Part shown: positions 63,461-64,000 of the stretch, one piece after another
Layout of the letters: every line of letters begins with the position of its first letter
Numbering within the stretch: position 1 is the first letter of the stretch
Source of the DNA: Planctomycetota bacterium
GTDB lineage: Bacteria; Planctomycetota; Phycisphaerae; Phycisphaerales; SM1A02
DNA: 64,000 bases
Reading direction: 5' to 3'
Assembly: GCA_003671075.1 (NCBI GenBank)
Contig: QWPT01000010.1
Coordinates: 1-64,000 of the forward strand
The notes under the pieces: generated by a model
Databases searched by the model: none
Told to the model about the DNA's origin: nothing
What the model saw: only the letters and a program-made list of their open reading frames with translations
Program-made: the position numbers and the translations under genes

Positions 63461-64000
63461 TTACGGACACGGTCCCCAGGCATTGAGGACGAAGGCGAGA
63501 TCCTGTGCGTTGGTGTTTCCATCGCCGGTCAGGTCAGTCGACGCCGTGCCCCATCCGTTCAAGAGCACGGCAAGATCCTGCGCATCGACAATGCCAGTGT
63601 GGTTGAAGTCCGCCGAGCATTGGAGGCACGACACCGATTGCACATCGGTAAGCCGAAGAATGACCTCGCCGCCCTGGTTGATGGTTTTTCCCGCCTTGGG
63701 TCCGACGCGAAACAGATAGCGCGCGCCGCACTGCACGGGGAAGTTGACTCGACTCGCGCCCGTTCCAGAACACTGCGTCGAATCGTCGTTGCAGTTGACG
63801 AGGGTTGGCGAGGCGCATGTACCCTCGTACACCGCTAGCACGGTGTTGAACCAACTGCCGCAAGTCGACAACTCGAGAGTTCCTGTTGTACGGGCGGTAT
63901 GGAAGTACCAAACATCGCGGTCAAAAACGCCGCTGCCGCAGATGATCGGCTGGGCGATTTCGAGGGAGCTACGCGCGGTGTTCACCAGCTGCTCGGATCC
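63461..64000 (-). CDS. Secreted dockerin-type protein, 5' end beyond the window
   Basis: At least 179 residues; the reading frame continues past 64000. The visible part is a beta-rich domain (DVWYFHTARTTGTLELSTCGSW, like pre-peptidase/PPC-type domains) with several Cys, then a C-terminal tail of two EF-hand-like repeats: DFNHTGIVDAQDLAVLLNGWG and DLTGDGNTNAQDLAFVLNAWG. This tail is common in Phycisphaerae-type planctomycete secreted proteins and probably binds calcium; its role as surface anchor or sorting signal is inferred. Confidence 0.85.
   Translation of the reverse strand, partial: GSEQLVNTARSSLEIAQPIICGSGVFDRDVWYFHTARTTGTLELSTCGSWFNTVLAVYEGTCASPTLVNCNDDSTQCSGTGASRVNFPVQCGARYLFRVGPKAGKTINQGGEVILRLTDVQSVSCLQCSADFNHTGIVDAQDLAVLLNGWGTASTDLTGDGNTNAQDLAFVLNAWGPCP

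Overview
This 64-kb window is a gene-dense, GC-rich stretch of bacterial chromosome. It most likely comes from a planctomycete, probably of the Phycisphaerae/Phycisphaerales. The evidence is a dockerin-like C-terminal tail on the last protein (two calcium-loop repeats ending in W-G-P-C-P), many secreted or lipoprotein HEAT-type proteins, and a lone FlgI-like lipoprotein. The taxonomic call is inference. I see no insertion sequence, prophage, CRISPR array or integrase, so this looks like core chromosome rather than an island.

Layout. 1-354: non-coding DNA with a perfect 38-bp inverted pair of REP-like palindromes. 355-6429 (minus): smc, a FlgI-like lipoprotein and tRNA-Val. 6533-10531 (plus): the HrpA helicase. 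10577-20063 (minus): an EccC/FtsK-like membrane ATPase, topA, miaA and pgk. 20188-26001 (plus): a secreted TlpA-like thioredoxin, rpe, accD, lnt and a HEAT-repeat lipoprotein. 26060-30386 (plus): a cell-shape locus made of a structured leader, an MreC-like coiled-coil protein, a 64-residue membrane protein, mreB, mreC and mreD. 30427-34687: a GlmU-like protein and polA, followed by tRNA-Asp. 34964-40740: small stress and regulatory genes (AhpC/TSA-type protein, zinc ribbon, sigma factor, NarL-type regulator, RluA) and ubiE/menG. 40956-45790: a B12-type sensor domain, then an ECF sigma factor, a putative anti-sigma factor and a secreted protein, then tilS. 45777-48299 (minus): two membrane proteins carrying an unusual four-cysteine thioredoxin-like module. 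48646-51691: a translationally coupled trio ending in a photolyase. 51738-54334: a hydrolase and an MFS transporter converging with a 220-bp overlap. 54378-56880: tRNA-Arg, MazG-like, HIT, trpA and lexA. 57651-64000: a PLP enzyme, lipoproteins, a truncated haemoglobin, a SPOR protein, an acyl-activating enzyme and the dockerin-type protein.

How it works together. Many genes serve growth-linked housekeeping: chromosome segregation (smc, topA, polA), envelope and shape (mre genes, lnt, GlmU-like, SPOR), lipid and central metabolism (accD, pgk, rpe) and tRNA modification (miaA, tilS). The most distinctive parts are: the three-module FtsK/EccC-like ATPase; the repeated double-CXXC thioredoxin module fused to a MauE-like membrane domain; the B12-domain protein lacking the cobalamin histidine, next to an ECF sigma operon and a few kb from a photolyase; and about a dozen genes whose start codon lies only 6-9 nt downstream of a TANNNT -10 box with no Shine-Dalgarno, which points to leaderless transcripts.

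Limits. All calls come from reading the sequence, without database searches. Residue positions are approximate, and several start codons are ambiguous, as noted in the entries.
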